Source: an uncultured bacterium
GTDB taxonomy: Bacteria; Myxococcota_A; Polyangia; Polyangiales; Houyiibacteriaceae
Reading direction: 5' to 3'
Length of the DNA stretch: 64,000 nucleotides
Assembly: GCA_938024995.1 (NCBI GenBank)
Contig: CALJDU010000010.1
Span: 1 to 64,000, forward strand
Positions 28,365 through 38,225 of the stretch are shown here, piece by piece; the first letter of the stretch is position 1, and each line of letters opens with the position of its first letter. The position numbers and the translations under genes are program-made. The notes below the pieces were generated by a model, which searched no databases, was not told where the DNA came from, and was given only the letters and a program-made list of their open reading frames with translations.

Positions 28365-29791
28365 CCGCCCCGAGCGTACGCCGTCACCCGGGCCGTGAAA
28401 GCGAACGCGGGAAACAAGTGCGCGCCGATGGCTCGCCCGAGCTCCGTCGCCTCCGCGAACAGCTGCGCGATCAGCTCGCCCGCGCTGAGGCGGCCGCGGA
28501 GCCGTGCTGGCTGACGGTCGAGACCCCCGACGTCGAGCTGACGGCGCTCCTTGACCACGCGGACGCGACCGTCGTCTTCGACCCGCCCGATCGCGACGGC
28601 GTGATCGGTCTCGGAGCCCATCGCCGCTTGTTGGATCAACGCGGCGCGACGCTCACGACGAAGGCGACCGAGGTCTTGGCGGAGCTCTCTCGCTACGCCT
28701 GTCACGGAGGCGCGTTCACTCCGCGCTTCTTCGGCGCCTTGAGCTTCTTTCCGGACGCGAACGACGGCCCGATTTGGGAAGGCTTCCCAGAGACATGGTT
28801 CGTGGTTCCGCGGGTGCTCTATCGCCGCGGCCGCATGACGGTCGCGCTGGAACGCGACGAGCTGCGCGGCGAAGGGATCCAGCGCGTTCGCCGTGAGCTG
28901 GACGCGCTCCTGACACACTTGGCCGCTCCGCGCGCGCCGCAGCGCCTGGTCGCTCGCCATGAGCACCGGATGTCACGCGCCGACTACCGCGCGATGTTCA
29001 CGAGCGCCAAAGAGCTGCTCGACAGCGGACGCGCGGAGAAGATCGTCGCGGCGCGCCGTACCGACGCTCAGCTGGAAGACGCGGTCTCGTGCGCGGAGCT
29101 GCTCTCGCGGCTCACCGCCCGCTTCTCGGGGTGCACTCGTTTCGCCGCTCGCCCGAGCGGTCACGCGACCTTTCTCGGTGCATCCCCGGAGCGCCTCATC
29201 TCTCGCGCGGGGACGGAGGCGAAGACCGAAGCGCTCGCGGGTTCGATCGCGCGCGCGGACAACATGGACGACGCGATTCACGCGCTCCTCTCGAGTCAGA
29301 AGGATCACGCCGAGCACGCTCACGTGGTCGACGCGATCGTCGGCGCCCTCAAGCCCTTCGCCGCGCAGATCGAGCAAGACGCTCGCCCTTCGATTCGCGA
29401 ACTGCCAAATGTGCTTCACTTGAACACGCCGATCGGCGTCAAGCTGCTCTCTCCGCCAGCCCACATCCTGGAGCTCGTCAAAGCGCTTCACCCGACGCCG
29501 GCCGTCGGCGGCGTGCCGCGGCGCCCCGCCCTGCGCTGGATCCGCGATGAAGAGCCGATGGCCCGAGGCTGGTACGCGGCGCCCTTCGGCTGGTTCGACC
29601 AAGACGGAAATGGTGAGTTCGTCGTCGCGCTCCGATCCGCGATCGTTCGCGAGGACATGGTCCACGCGTTCGCCGGAGGCGGACTGGTCGCGGCTTCGAC
29701 CTGCGACGCGGAGTACGACGAGGGCACCGTCAAGATGTCGGCGATCCTGCGGGAGCTGAGAGACGCGCCGAAACTCGCGACGGTATCGTGA
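28361..29791 (+). CDS. menF: Isochorismate synthase
   Basis: A 476-residue chorismate-binding enzyme that converts chorismate to isochorismate, the entry to menaquinone synthesis. C-terminal family motifs include FLGASPERLISR, KTEALAGSIAR, SQKDHAEHAHVVDAI and the TPAVGGVPR loop with the Glu-rich DEEPMARGWYAAPFGW stretch. I chose the GTG at 28361, which overlaps the menG stop (GTGA); an ATG at 28334 would lie inside menG. The menaquinone context supports MenF over EntC or salicylate synthases. Confidence 0.92.
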   Translation: MTAPSVRRHPGRESERGKQVRADGSPELRRLREQLRDQLARAEAAAEPCWLTVETPDVELTALLDHADATVVFDPPDRDGVIGLGAHRRLLDQRGATLTTKATEVLAELSRYACHGGAFTPRFFGALSFFPDANDGPIWEGFPETWFVVPRVLYRRGRMTVALERDELRGEGIQRVRRELDALLTHLAAPRAPQRLVARHEHRMSRADYRAMFTSAKELLDSGRAEKIVAARRTDAQLEDAVSCAELLSRLTARFSGCTRFAARPSGHATFLGASPERLISRAGTEAKTEALAGSIARADNMDDAIHALLSSQKDHAEHAHVVDAIVGALKPFAAQIEQDARPSIRELPNVLHLNTPIGVKLLSPPAHILELVKALHPTPAVGGVPRRPALRWIRDEEPMARGWYAAPFGWFDQDGNGEFVVALRSAIVREDMVHAFAGGGLVAASTCDAEYDEGTVKMSAILRELRDAPKLATVS

Positions 29792-29794
29792 GCC

Positions 29795-31555
29795 ATGACC
29801 GGGGAACACGAACGAAGGCCTGAGGACGTCCAAGCGGATTGGGCGGAGCGCATCGTCGCGGGCCTCGTCGATGGCGGCGCGCGGCACTTCGTCTTGAGCC
29901 CAGGCTCGCGCTCGACGCCGCTCGTGTTAGCGCTCGCGGCGGTGGGACACGGCGAACGCCACAACATCGCGGTCGACACCGTGATCGACGAGCGCTCCGC
30001 CGCCTTCTTCGCGCTCGGACGCGTTCGCGCTTCCGGGGAACCGAGCGTTCTCATCTGCACCTCCGGAACCGCGGGCGGACACTACTTGCCGGCGATGATG
30101 GAAGCCGCCGCGAGCGGCTTGCCGTTGGTCGCCCTCACCGCGGATCGACCTCCCGAGCTTCAAGAGTGCGGCGCGAACCAGACGATCGATCAGCATGGTC
30201 TCTTCTCCCCTCACGCGCGAACGATCTCGATGGGAACCGCGAACGGTTCGAGGCGCGCGCTCCTCGCTGCGCGGAGACGCGCGCAGCAGGCGGTCGTCGA
30301 GTCTGTTTCGTCGCGACCAGGACCGGTTCACTTGAACGCAAAGTTCCGTAAGCCGCTCGAACCGAGCCGCGGACGACGACCGGTTGCGCTGACCCCTGCC
30401 ACGAAGATGTTCACCCCGCGCGCGGCGCCGGCGGACGGCGCGATCGAGGCGCTGCTGACGGCGTGTCAGGGTCGCGGAATGCTCGCGCTCGGGCCCGATC
30501 CCCGGGCGCCGCGGTCACGCGCGGCGAAGATTCAGGCGCTCGGAACGCGCCTCGGGTTCCCCATCATCGCGGACGTCACCAGTCAGGTCGCGCGCGTCCG
30601 GACCTTCTCCCTGGAAGACGCCGCCCTCCGGTCTCCGCGCTTCGAGCGCGACGCCCACGGGGCGCTCCGCGACGACGCGCCCACGGTTGTGTTGCAGCTG
30701 GGGCGCGCGCCGATCGGAAAAGGCTTTGAGCTCTTCTGCGAGCGCAATCCGGAGCTGTCGCGTATCGTCGTCGACCCTCTGGGCTTTCCTGATCCGCACG
30801 GCACCGCGGAGCTCCTCATTCAGGCGGACATCGACCTTGTGCTGGACGCTGTCCTCGCCCGCCTTGAGAACGACGCCGTCAAAGAGCCGGATCGGGCGTT
30901 CTCGCGACGCGTCGCCTCGCTGGAGGCCCGCGCGGACGAGCTGCGACAAGCGTGCTTGCCCGAGACGCTCAGCGAGCCTGCCGTTGCCCGCGCCGTTGTC
31001 GGAGCGCTCGCGCCGCGGGATCAGCTCATGATCGGGAACAGCCTCGTTGCGCGCCATGTCGATCGCTGGGCTGATGCGCGCGAGACGAGCCGCGTCATCA
31101 GTCAGCGTGGCGTGAGCGGGATCGATGGACTGATCGCGGGCGCGTCTGGAGCCGCCTCGGTCGCGGGAGTCGGCGCGACGTTTCTTCTCCTCGGCGACGT
31201 CAGCTTTCTGCATGACATCGGTAGCCTCGCCCTCGCTCGTGCCAGCCGCGCGCCGCTCGTCATCGTTGTGATCAACAACAACGGTGGGCGCATCTTCGAG
31301 GAGCTCCCGATCGCGCGGCGCGATGATCTGGGTGACGGTCTTGAGCGTTTCACGACGCCGCACGGGATGACGCTCGCCACCGCGGCGACGCTCTTCTCTG
31401 TCGAGTACGCCCGGCCAGGCACCCCTATCGCGCTCGCCGAGGCGCTCCGAGACGCGCGAGAGCGCGGATGCTCGATCATCGAAGCGGTCGTCCCGCCAAG
31501 CGAAGCGCGCGCCTTGTTTGCGTCGCTCTGCACACGTGTGAGTGACGCGCTGTGA
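29795..31555 (+). CDS. menD: SEPHCHC synthase
   Basis: A 586-residue thiamine diphosphate enzyme that joins isochorismate and 2-oxoglutarate. The N-terminal FVLSPGSRSTPLVLALA motif and ERSAAFFALGRVRASG are characteristic of MenD. The C-terminal thiamine diphosphate site appears as LLGDVSFLHDIGSLALA and VVINNNGGRIFEELP. Length is usual for the family. The ATG lies three bases beyond the menF stop, and its own stop overlaps menH. Confidence 0.96.
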   Translation: MTGEHERRPEDVQADWAERIVAGLVDGGARHFVLSPGSRSTPLVLALAAVGHGERHNIAVDTVIDERSAAFFALGRVRASGEPSVLICTSGTAGGHYLPAMMEAAASGLPLVALTADRPPELQECGANQTIDQHGLFSPHARTISMGTANGSRRALLAARRRAQQAVVESVSSRPGPVHLNAKFRKPLEPSRGRRPVALTPATKMFTPRAAPADGAIEALLTACQGRGMLALGPDPRAPRSRAAKIQALGTRLGFPIIADVTSQVARVRTFSLEDAALRSPRFERDAHGALRDDAPTVVLQLGRAPIGKGFELFCERNPELSRIVVDPLGFPDPHGTAELLIQADIDLVLDAVLARLENDAVKEPDRAFSRRVASLEARADELRQACLPETLSEPAVARAVVGALAPRDQLMIGNSLVARHVDRWADARETSRVISQRGVSGIDGLIAGASGAASVAGVGATFLLLGDVSFLHDIGSLALARASRAPLVIVVINNNGGRIFEELPIARRDDLGDGLERFTTPHGMTLATAATLFSVEYARPGTPIALAEALRDARERGCSIIEAVVPPSEARALFASLCTRVSDAL

Positions 31556-32316
31556 CCAGTCTCTTCGTCCACGGGTTCACGGGATCGCCGCGTTGCGGCG
31601 ATGTGCTCGGCGTCACCTCGCTGGAGGTGCTCGGTCACCACCCGCGCTGGCGCGAGACGCGGGTCAACTCGTTTTCCGAAGAGGTCGCGCGACTCGCGGC
31701 CCGCGTTCCCGCGAACGCCACGTTGATCGGCTACTCGATGGGCGCGCGTCTCGCGTTGGCGGTCGCGCTCCAAACGGAGGTCGCGCGGCTCGTGCTCATT
31801 AGCGGCCGCGCGGGCATCGATGACAAAGATCGGCCAGCGCGGGTCACGTGGGAAGACGAGATCGCCGCGGACCTGTCACGCGATGGCGTCGATGCGTTCG
31901 CGACGAAATGGGAAGCGCTCCCGCTTTTCGCGACGCGGCGGAACGCCTCGGCCCCCGCGGTCCGGATGGCCTATGCCGAACAGCAACGTCGCCGGCGGGC
32001 GCACGACCCGGAGGGACTGAGCGCCGCGCTCCGCGTTCTCGGAACCGGGCGCATGCCCGACCTTCGCCCCGAGCTCTCGCGCGTCCACGCGAGGACAGAT
32101 CTGATCGTCGGGGCGCTCGATACGCGCTACGTCTCGATCGCGGACGCGATGGCGCACGAGCTGTTCGACGCGCGCGTTCACGTCGTCCCGAACGCCGGCC
32201 ATGATCTCATCGTCGAAGCAGGCGCGCGCGTTCGCGCGCTCCTGAACGATCCCGCTCTGTCGCGATCCGCATCGAAGAAGACCTCACGACGGACCTCAAA
32301 AAGGACAACGCTATGA
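31552..32316 (+). CDS. menH: MenH-like alpha/beta hydrolase
   Basis: A 254-residue alpha/beta hydrolase. The nucleophile elbow is GYSMGAR near residues 62-68, with an N-terminal VHGFTGSP oxyanion strand and a C-terminal NAGHDLIVE that supplies the His. In this operon it is expected to eliminate pyruvate from SEPHCHC to form SHCHC. The start is a GTG within the menD stop (GTGA). The exact MenH reaction is inferred from context, since the fold alone does not set it. Confidence 0.85.
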   Translation: MTSLFVHGFTGSPRCGDVLGVTSLEVLGHHPRWRETRVNSFSEEVARLAARVPANATLIGYSMGARLALAVALQTEVARLVLISGRAGIDDKDRPARVTWEDEIAADLSRDGVDAFATKWEALPLFATRRNASAPAVRMAYAEQQRRRRAHDPEGLSAALRVLGTGRMPDLRPELSRVHARTDLIVGALDTRYVSIADAMAHELFDARVHVVPNAGHDLIVEAGARVRALLNDPALSRSASKKTSRRTSKRTTL

Positions 32317-33236
32317 CCACGGCGGCTCTCTCTGGCATCGAGCGCGGATCCGTTCGCGCCTGGATCCTCGCGTCACGTCCAAAGACGTTGAGCGCCGCCT
32401 TCGTCCCGGTCGCGGTTGGTGCAGCGTGCGCATATGTCTGTGGCGGCTTCGCGCCTTGGCCTGCGCTCTTCGCGTTTTTCGGCGCGGCGATGATCCAAAT
32501 CGGGACCAACTTCGCGAACGACGTGTTCGACTTTGAGTCCGGCGCCGACGACGAAGATCGACTCGGACCCACCCGGGCTGCGCAAGCCGGTCTCCTCAGC
32601 CCGGCCGCGCTTCGACTCGGGATGGTCGTCTCGTTCGGCTTGGCGACCGCGGCCGGTGTTTATCTGACGTACGTCGCAGGCTGGTCGATCGTGGTCATCG
32701 GGGTCTTCTCGATCGCGTCCGGCATCGCCTACACCGGAGGCCCGTACCCGCTCGGCTACAACGGACTCGGCGACGTCTTTGTCATGATCTTCTTCGGGTT
32801 TGTCGCGGTGTGCGGAACCGTCTTCGTGCAGATGCGAGCGGTGCCTGAGCTCGCGCTTTGGCTGTCGGTCCCGGTCGGCGCGCTCGCTACCGCGATCTTG
32901 GCGGTCAACAACATCCGCGATCGCGAGACCGACATCCGCGCGAACAAAAGAACGGTCGTGGTGCGCTTTGGTCACCGCGCTGGCGTCGCCGAGTACGCGG
33001 TTCTTTTGCTCGCGAGCTACGCCGTTCCCGTGGCGCTGGCCGCGACCGGCCGCACAGGCGTAACCGTCTTGCTCCCGCTGATCACGTTGCCCTGGGCAAT
33101 CGTCCTCTTTCAACGCGTCCGGACGCGAGACGGAGCCGCGCTCAACCCGGTTCTGGAGGGCACCGCCAAGCTCCTTTTGGTCTTTGGGGTGCTCCTCGCC
33201 GTAGGGCTCGCGCTCGCCGCGCGCGTCACGTCGTAG
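32313..33236 (+). CDS. menA: 1,4-Dihydroxy-2-naphthoate polyprenyltransferase
   Basis: A 307-residue membrane prenyltransferase of the UbiA superfamily that joins the isoprenoid chain to dihydroxynaphthoate. It begins [19 protein letters not shown], has the first Asp-rich motif [20 protein letters not shown] near residues 68-87, the second [20 protein letters not shown] near 195-214, and about eight hydrophobic helices. It overlaps menH by four bases. Confidence 0.94.
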   Translation: MTTAALSGIERGSVRAWILASRPKTLSAAFVPVAVGAACAYVCGGFAPWPALFAFFGAAMIQIGTNFANDVFDFESGADDEDRLGPTRAAQAGLLSPAALRLGMVVSFGLATAAGVYLTYVAGWSIVVIGVFSIASGIAYTGGPYPLGYNGLGDVFVMIFFGFVAVCGTVFVQMRAVPELALWLSVPVGALATAILAVNNIRDRETDIRANKRTVVVRFGHRAGVAEYAVLLLASYAVPVALAATGRTGVTVLLPLITLPWAIVLFQRVRTRDGAALNPVLEGTAKLLLVFGVLLAVGLALAARVTS

Positions 33237-33245
33237 ACTCGCGCG

Positions 33246-34226
33246 GTGCGACTCACGCAGACCGAGCGAACGATCGAGCTGAAGCATCGTGACGCGAATC
33301 GCTCCTACGGTTCACGACCGTCGATCGAGCTCGCGCTTCATCACGAGGGCGTGATCGGGTTGGGCGAAGCGAGCCCCCTTCCTGGTTACTCCCCCGATAC
33401 GCTAGACGACGTGCGCGACGCGCTGGTCGCGATCGAGAGCGCGCTCGGAGAGATCCCCTTTGGGCCTCCCGCTCACGATCCGCGTCCCGCCCTTCGCGCG
33501 ATCGCCGCGCTCGCTCCTGGGAGCCCCGCGGCGCGCTTCGCGGTGCAGTGCGCTTGGCTGGACGCTCGGGCGCAGCTGCTCAAGCGACCGTTCCACCTCA
33601 CCCTCCCGGGGCCGAGGTTCGCGGCGAAGCACGTCCCGACGACCGCGATGGTTCGCTCGCTGACAGAAGCGGAGCGCGCGCGAGAACGCGGAGTGCAGCG
33701 ACTCAAGGTGAAGATCTTTGACGATGACTTCTCGCTCGCTCACGCGATCCGCGCGCGAGCCCCTGAGATTCCGCTCCGCCTCGACGCGAACGGCGCCCTG
33801 ACCCTCTCGCCGGAAGAGGTCGCCTCGATCACCGACACGCTTGGGCCGTGCGTCATCGAAGAGCCATACGCACAAGCGCGCGCGTGCCCGTTCCCGCTCG
33901 CGCTCGACGAATCGCTCATCACGACGCGCGAGGAGCAAGAGCGGTTGGCGGGGTTCGCGGACATGCTGATCTTGAAACCGACCACGCTTGGTCTGCTCCG
34001 CTGTGCAGAGCTCGCTGAGGCGCACCCTCACGTGGTGCTGACCCACACCTTCGAGGGTCCCATCGCGCGCGCCGCCATTGCCGAGTTGGCGTTGGCGATC
34101 TCGGCAATGGCGGTGAGCCTGGGCGCGCTCCCGGACAGCGTCATCGTGAAAGCGTTCGCAGACGTCGGGGTCGTTGGGACGATCGGCTACCACGGACTCG
34201 GACTGCAGCGAGAGCTTGATGGTTGA
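33246..34226 (+). CDS. menC: o-Succinylbenzoate synthase
   Basis: A 326-residue enolase-superfamily enzyme that dehydrates SHCHC to o-succinylbenzoate. The catalytic Lys pair lies in QRLKVKIFDDD (near residues 155-165), the metal-binding Asp in PLRLDANGAL, and a later Asp/Lys site in ALDESLI and MLILKPTTLG. The start is a GTG nine bases after menA. Its stop overlaps the menE start region by eight bases. Confidence 0.92.
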   Translation: MRLTQTERTIELKHRDANRSYGSRPSIELALHHEGVIGLGEASPLPGYSPDTLDDVRDALVAIESALGEIPFGPPAHDPRPALRAIAALAPGSPAARFAVQCAWLDARAQLLKRPFHLTLPGPRFAAKHVPTTAMVRSLTEAERARERGVQRLKVKIFDDDFSLAHAIRARAPEIPLRLDANGALTLSPEEVASITDTLGPCVIEEPYAQARACPFPLALDESLITTREEQERLAGFADMLILKPTTLGLLRCAELAEAHPHVVLTHTFEGPIARAAIAELALAISAMAVSLGALPDSVIVKAFADVGVVGTIGYHGLGLQRELDG

Positions 34227-35502
34227 CGATCCCTTCGCGCGCGGATCGCTCCGCGTCGTGACCGAGCGAGAGGTCATCTCGCCTGCCGCGCTCGCGCAAC
34301 GCGTCGCGGTCGCTCGCGGCGCGCTCCAGGCCATCCAAGGAGCGCGCGTCGCGATCGCGCCGTCCCGCGACGTCGACTCCATCGTCGCGATCCTGGCCTT
34401 GATCACGAGCGGGCGTCCCATCGTCCTGATTCACCCAAAGCTCCCGCACGACGAGCAACAGAGACGCGCGGCCCGCGCCGAAGCGACGCTCGTCTCTGTG
34501 GACGCCCTCCTCGCGACAAGCGCAGAGCCGCTCCCGGCGAGCGTGATCGAACCCAGTCGGGATCTCGCGCTCCTCTTTACGTCCGGGACCTCGGGAACGC
34601 CGAAGGTCGCTCGCCTCTCCCGCGGCGCGATGGCCGCGTCCGCGTTCGCAAGCGCGGAACACCTCGGGACCGGTGCGGAGCGATGGCTCCTCTCGATCCC
34701 GCCCGGACATGTCGGCGGGCTGTCTGTCCTCACGCGGATGTGGCTCGCGAACGGCACGGTCGTGCTCGCGCCGTTGAGCGAACGCGCGCTCACCCTGCAC
34801 CAGGTCACCGCCTGCTCTGTGGTTCCGACCTTGTTACGTCGCGCGCTCGCGACCTTCGATGAGGTCCCCGCGAACCTTCGCCTCGTGCTGGTCGGAGGCG
34901 CTGCCGCGGACCCGCTCCTCCTCGCGCGCGCGAGAGAGATGGGGTTCCCGGTACGCGTGACCTACGGACTCACGGAAGCGGCGTCGCAAGTCGCGACCGA
35001 GAACAAGGAGGGAGCGGGTCTCCGCGCGCTCCCAGGCGTTGAGGTCCGCGTTCGCGAAGGACAAATCGAAGTCCGCGGCCCGACGCTCTTTTCTGGCTAC
35101 CTCGATCACCCACCGCGTGACACCCACGCGTGGTTCAATACCGGCGACCTGGGGCACATCGAAGACGGTCAGCTCAAGGTCCACGGGCGCCGATTTGATC
35201 TCATCGTGACGGGCGGGGAGAACGTCTATCCCGCGATGATCGAGGCCCAACTCGCGGCCAATGGAATTCGCGCGATCGTCTTCGGTCGGGATGACCCTGA
35301 GTACGGACAACAGGTCGCGGCGCTTGTCGCGGGCAAAGACGTCGCTCACGTGCGTGGGGTGATCGCGCGGAGCAACGCACGAGCGGCGGCGTTCGAGCGA
35401 ATTCGTGCCTTCGCGGTCACCGAAGAGCTCCCCCTTCTAGGAATCGGAAAGCCCGATAGACGGGCCGCAGCGAACTTCCCCGGGACGTTTGTGAACGTGT
35501 AG
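34219..35502 (+). CDS. menE: o-Succinylbenzoate-CoA ligase
   Basis: A 427-residue adenylate-forming ligase that activates o-succinylbenzoate. It shows the ATP-loop LLFTSGTSGTPKVARLS near residues 115-131, the Y-G-L-T-E motif VTYGLTEAASQ, and the hinge/dynamic region FNTGDLGHIEDGQLKVHGRR. A C-terminal LGIGKPDRRA supplies the usual late Lys. I chose the ATG at 34219, which overlaps the menC stop by eight bases and follows GAGAG; a longer frame begins inside menC. Together with the genes upstream it completes most of the pathway, except the MenB step. Confidence 0.93.
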   Translation: MVDDPFARGSLRVVTEREVISPAALAQRVAVARGALQAIQGARVAIAPSRDVDSIVAILALITSGRPIVLIHPKLPHDEQQRRAARAEATLVSVDALLATSAEPLPASVIEPSRDLALLFTSGTSGTPKVARLSRGAMAASAFASAEHLGTGAERWLLSIPPGHVGGLSVLTRMWLANGTVVLAPLSERALTLHQVTACSVVPTLLRRALATFDEVPANLRLVLVGGAAADPLLLARAREMGFPVRVTYGLTEAASQVATENKEGAGLRALPGVEVRVREGQIEVRGPTLFSGYLDHPPRDTHAWFNTGDLGHIEDGQLKVHGRRFDLIVTGGENVYPAMIEAQLAANGIRAIVFGRDDPEYGQQVAALVAGKDVAHVRGVIARSNARAAAFERIRAFAVTEELPLLGIGKPDRRAAANFPGTFVNV

Positions 35503-35511
35503 CATCGGCGG

Positions 35512-35829
35512 ATGTCGACCATTCGCGCATCCCACATCCTGCTTATGTACAAAGGCGTTCCTCGCTCCTCGGCCACCCGCTCGCAAGCCGAGGCCAAGTC
35601 GGGCATCGACGAGATCAAGACGAAGCTCGACGCGGGACACGATTTTGAAGGGCTCGCCCGTGAGCACAGCGACTGTCCGTCGAGCGCGGATGGGGGATCG
35701 CTCGGCGCATTCGGGCGTGGCCAAATGGTCGGCCCCTTTGAAGAGTCAGCCTTTGCGCTCGGTGTGGGCGAAGTGAGCGGCGTCGTCGAGACGATCTTCG
35801 GCTACCACATCATCCGGCGAGACGCGTAG
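35512..35829 (+). CDS. Single-domain parvulin-type peptidyl-prolyl isomerase
   Basis: A 105-residue PpiC-type parvulin with no signal peptide, so cytosolic. The family core is complete: ASHILLMYKG at the start, GHDFEGLAREHSDCPSSADG with the Cys/Ser pocket, LGAFGRGQMVGPFEESAF, and GYHIIRRD at the end. It begins nine bases after menE behind GGCGG, so it may ride on the men transcript, though no functional link is implied. Confidence 0.93.
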   Translation: MSTIRASHILLMYKGVPRSSATRSQAEAKSGIDEIKTKLDAGHDFEGLAREHSDCPSSADGGSLGAFGRGQMVGPFEESAFALGVGEVSGVVETIFGYHIIRRDA

Positions 35830-35880
35830 CTCGAGCTGTTCGCACTTTCTTCCTTCCACTTCATTCGCTTGGGCCCACGC

Positions 35881-35914
35881 CCTCTGCATGACCATGACCT
35901 CTGCATGACCATGA
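35881..35914 (+). repeat. Direct 17-bp duplication at a start codon
   Basis: The unit CCTCTGCATGACCATGA occurs at 35881-35897 and again at 35898-35914, with four more matching bases after. The second copy supplies the ATG codons at 35905 and 35911 of the downstream lipoprotein gene. The first copy supplies two out-of-frame ATG codons (35888, 35894) that open a six-codon frame reading MTMTSA and stopping at 35906-35908, so its TGA overlaps the 35905 ATG. Confidence 0.9.
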
Positions 35915-38172
35915 CCTCACTCCACCGATCCATCACGCTCTGCGGAATCATCGCGTTTGCGCTGCCTGGGTGCTTCGTCGATCCCACCCCTCTCGGCACC
36001 GGCGGCGACACGGGCACGCCAACTGACGTCCTGGTCGACACCGCTCCCGATGGTCCGCTTATGTGCGAAGACGGGTTCGTCGATCTCAACGGCGACCCGA
36101 GCGACGGCTGCGAGTGCAAGGTCGAGGTGGAGATCTGCGACGGATTCGACAACGACTGCAACCCGCGCACGCCAGACGGTCTCGGAGAGCCGACGTTGGG
36201 CCAGGCCTGCGACACGGAGCTCGACACCGATCTCTGCGAGGACGGCGTGATCGTTTGTGAGGGTGCTTCATTGTTCTGCAACGACGATGAGCTCGTGGGC
36301 GCGGACCTCTGCGACGGAATCGACAACGACTGCGATCCCGCGACCCCAGACGGCGCGAACGATCCGATGCTCGGGATCGCGTGTGACGGCGCAGATGCCG
36401 ACGAGTGCACCGAAGGCGTGCTCGAGTGCGGCGACGCTGCGTTGGTCTGCAATGACTTGACCGACGACACCGTCGAGCTCTGCAACATGGACGACGACGA
36501 CTGCGACGGAACCATCGATGAAGGCCTCGGTCTTGGTGACGCCTGCGACGGCATCGGAGAATGTGGCGCGGGTGTCCTCGAGTGTGACGGCGCTGGAGGC
36601 GTCCGTTGCTCGACCGACCCTGGCGGCAGCGATCACGTCGCGCGCCCCGAGATCTGCGACGGCCTCGACAACAACTGCGACGGCGCCACCGATGAGGGCT
36701 TCGATGTCGGCGGCTCCTGCAACGGCGCCGGAGAATGCGGCCGCGGCTCGATCGAGTGTGACGGTGCAGGCGCCACCCGCTGCTCTACGGAGCCGGGCGG
36801 AACGGAAGACGAGTCTTCTATGGAGCTCTGTGACGGGTCGAACGACGAGGACTGCGACGGTTCGGTCGACGAGTCCTTCATGGTCGGCGAGAGCTGCACC
36901 CTTCCCGGCATCTGCGGACCCGGCGCGTTCCGCTGCGCTGGGGACGGGACCGCGGAGTGCAACTCGATTCGACGCGCGAGGGTCGAGACGTGCGAAGGCC
37001 GAGATCAAGACTGCGACGGCAACATCGATGAGGACTTCAACATCGGGCGAGCGTGCGACGGTGTCGGCGAGTGCGGCGCGGGTGTCTTGGAGTGCGATGG
37101 TGAGCGAGACACGCAGTGCAGCACGGACCGCGACGGCAGCGAGGCCGAGAACGAAACGGAGCGGTGCGACGACCTCGACAACGACTGCGACGGCGACACC
37201 GACGAGACGTTCAACCTCGGCAACACGTGCAACGGCGTCGGCGAATGCGGAAGCGGCATCTTCGAGTGCGCCGCGGACGAGACGCGACAATGCTCCACCG
37301 ACATCGGTGGCTCGGCGTTCGACGGTAGCGACGAGACCTGTAACTCCCGAGATGACGACTGCGACGGAGACACCGACGAGGACTTCGACATTGGGGCGAG
37401 CTGCGATGGTGTCGGCGCGTGTGGTGATGGCGAGTTTGAGTGCGCGGGCGGCTCAGGCGTGCGGCGCTGTTCCACAGATCCCGGCGGGTCAGACGACGAG
37501 AGCAGCAGCGAAACGTGCAACGACGACGACGACGACTGCGACGGCGACACCGACGAGGACTTCGACATCGGGACCGCGTGTGACGGCATCGGCGAGTGCG
37601 GGGCCGGCGTCTTGGAGTGCGCGGGGGCGATGGACACGCGATGCTCCTCCGACCGAGACGGGAGCGCCCCGGACACTCGTGATGAGACCTGCGACGGACT
37701 CGACAACGATTGCGACGAGGAGATCGACGAGCGGGAGGCTGGAGTGGACACCTGCGAGGACTGCACCCACGTATCGCGCCCGAGCGGGACCACCTACCAG
37801 CTCTGTCGTACAGGCTTGTCGTGGCTCGCGGCGGAGGCCGCCTGCGAGGATCTGGGTGACGGCTATCACCTCGCCAGCATCTCCGGCGGATCCGAGGACG
37901 CCTTCCTTGGTGAGGCGATGGATGAAGTCAACAGCAGCGAAGACTGGTGGATCGGGCTCAACGACCGCGACACCGAGGACAGCTTCGAGTGGAGCAATGG
38001 GGAGGCGTTCTCCTACGGCGCGACGCTCCGCTCCGGCCCTCCTTGGGCGGTCGCGCAACCCAATAACGACGACCCAGGTCCACAGAACTGTGTCGAAAAG
38101 GGCACTGACGAGCGGCTCTGGAACGATGACGCCTGCGTCGAAACAAACTTCTTCGCGTGCGAACTGGAGTGA
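35905..38172 (+). CDS. MopE-repeat lipoprotein with C-type lectin domain
   Basis: A 755-residue predicted lipoprotein. The signal peptide ends CGIIAFALPGC. Residues 45-615 are repeats of the type CDGxDNDCDGxxDE with alternating GxCxGxGECGxGxxEC units, like the putative metal-binding motif of MopE-family proteins; about ten units are present. Residues about 620-755 form a C-type lectin domain with WIGLNDRDTEDSFEWSNG, a QPNNDD segment in the sugar-binding loop position and WNDDACV. Calcium-dependent glycan or protein binding on the cell surface is likely (inference). Starts at 35905 and 35911 are both possible; no strong ribosome site is seen. Confidence 0.85.
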   Translation: MTMTSLHRSITLCGIIAFALPGCFVDPTPLGTGGDTGTPTDVLVDTAPDGPLMCEDGFVDLNGDPSDGCECKVEVEICDGFDNDCNPRTPDGLGEPTLGQACDTELDTDLCEDGVIVCEGASLFCNDDELVGADLCDGIDNDCDPATPDGANDPMLGIACDGADADECTEGVLECGDAALVCNDLTDDTVELCNMDDDDCDGTIDEGLGLGDACDGIGECGAGVLECDGAGGVRCSTDPGGSDHVARPEICDGLDNNCDGATDEGFDVGGSCNGAGECGRGSIECDGAGATRCSTEPGGTEDESSMELCDGSNDEDCDGSVDESFMVGESCTLPGICGPGAFRCAGDGTAECNSIRRARVETCEGRDQDCDGNIDEDFNIGRACDGVGECGAGVLECDGERDTQCSTDRDGSEAENETERCDDLDNDCDGDTDETFNLGNTCNGVGECGSGIFECAADETRQCSTDIGGSAFDGSDETCNSRDDDCDGDTDEDFDIGASCDGVGACGDGEFECAGGSGVRRCSTDPGGSDDESSSETCNDDDDDCDGDTDEDFDIGTACDGIGECGAGVLECAGAMDTRCSSDRDGSAPDTRDETCDGLDNDCDEEIDEREAGVDTCEDCTHVSRPSGTTYQLCRTGLSWLAAEAACEDLGDGYHLASISGGSEDAFLGEAMDEVNSSEDWWIGLNDRDTEDSFEWSNGEAFSYGATLRSGPPWAVAQPNNDDPGPQNCVEKGTDERLWNDDACVETNFFACELE

Positions 38173-38225
38173 CCTTCCGCGCGCGCCTCGCGTGTTCGAA
38201 CCGGAGTGATACCTTGTCGCTGCAG

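Noticed and set aside
36268..37290. Minus-strand open frame opposite the MopE-repeat lipoprotein
   Set aside because: It is generated by the repeat codons of the plus-strand gene and shows only Val/Ala/Arg repeats.
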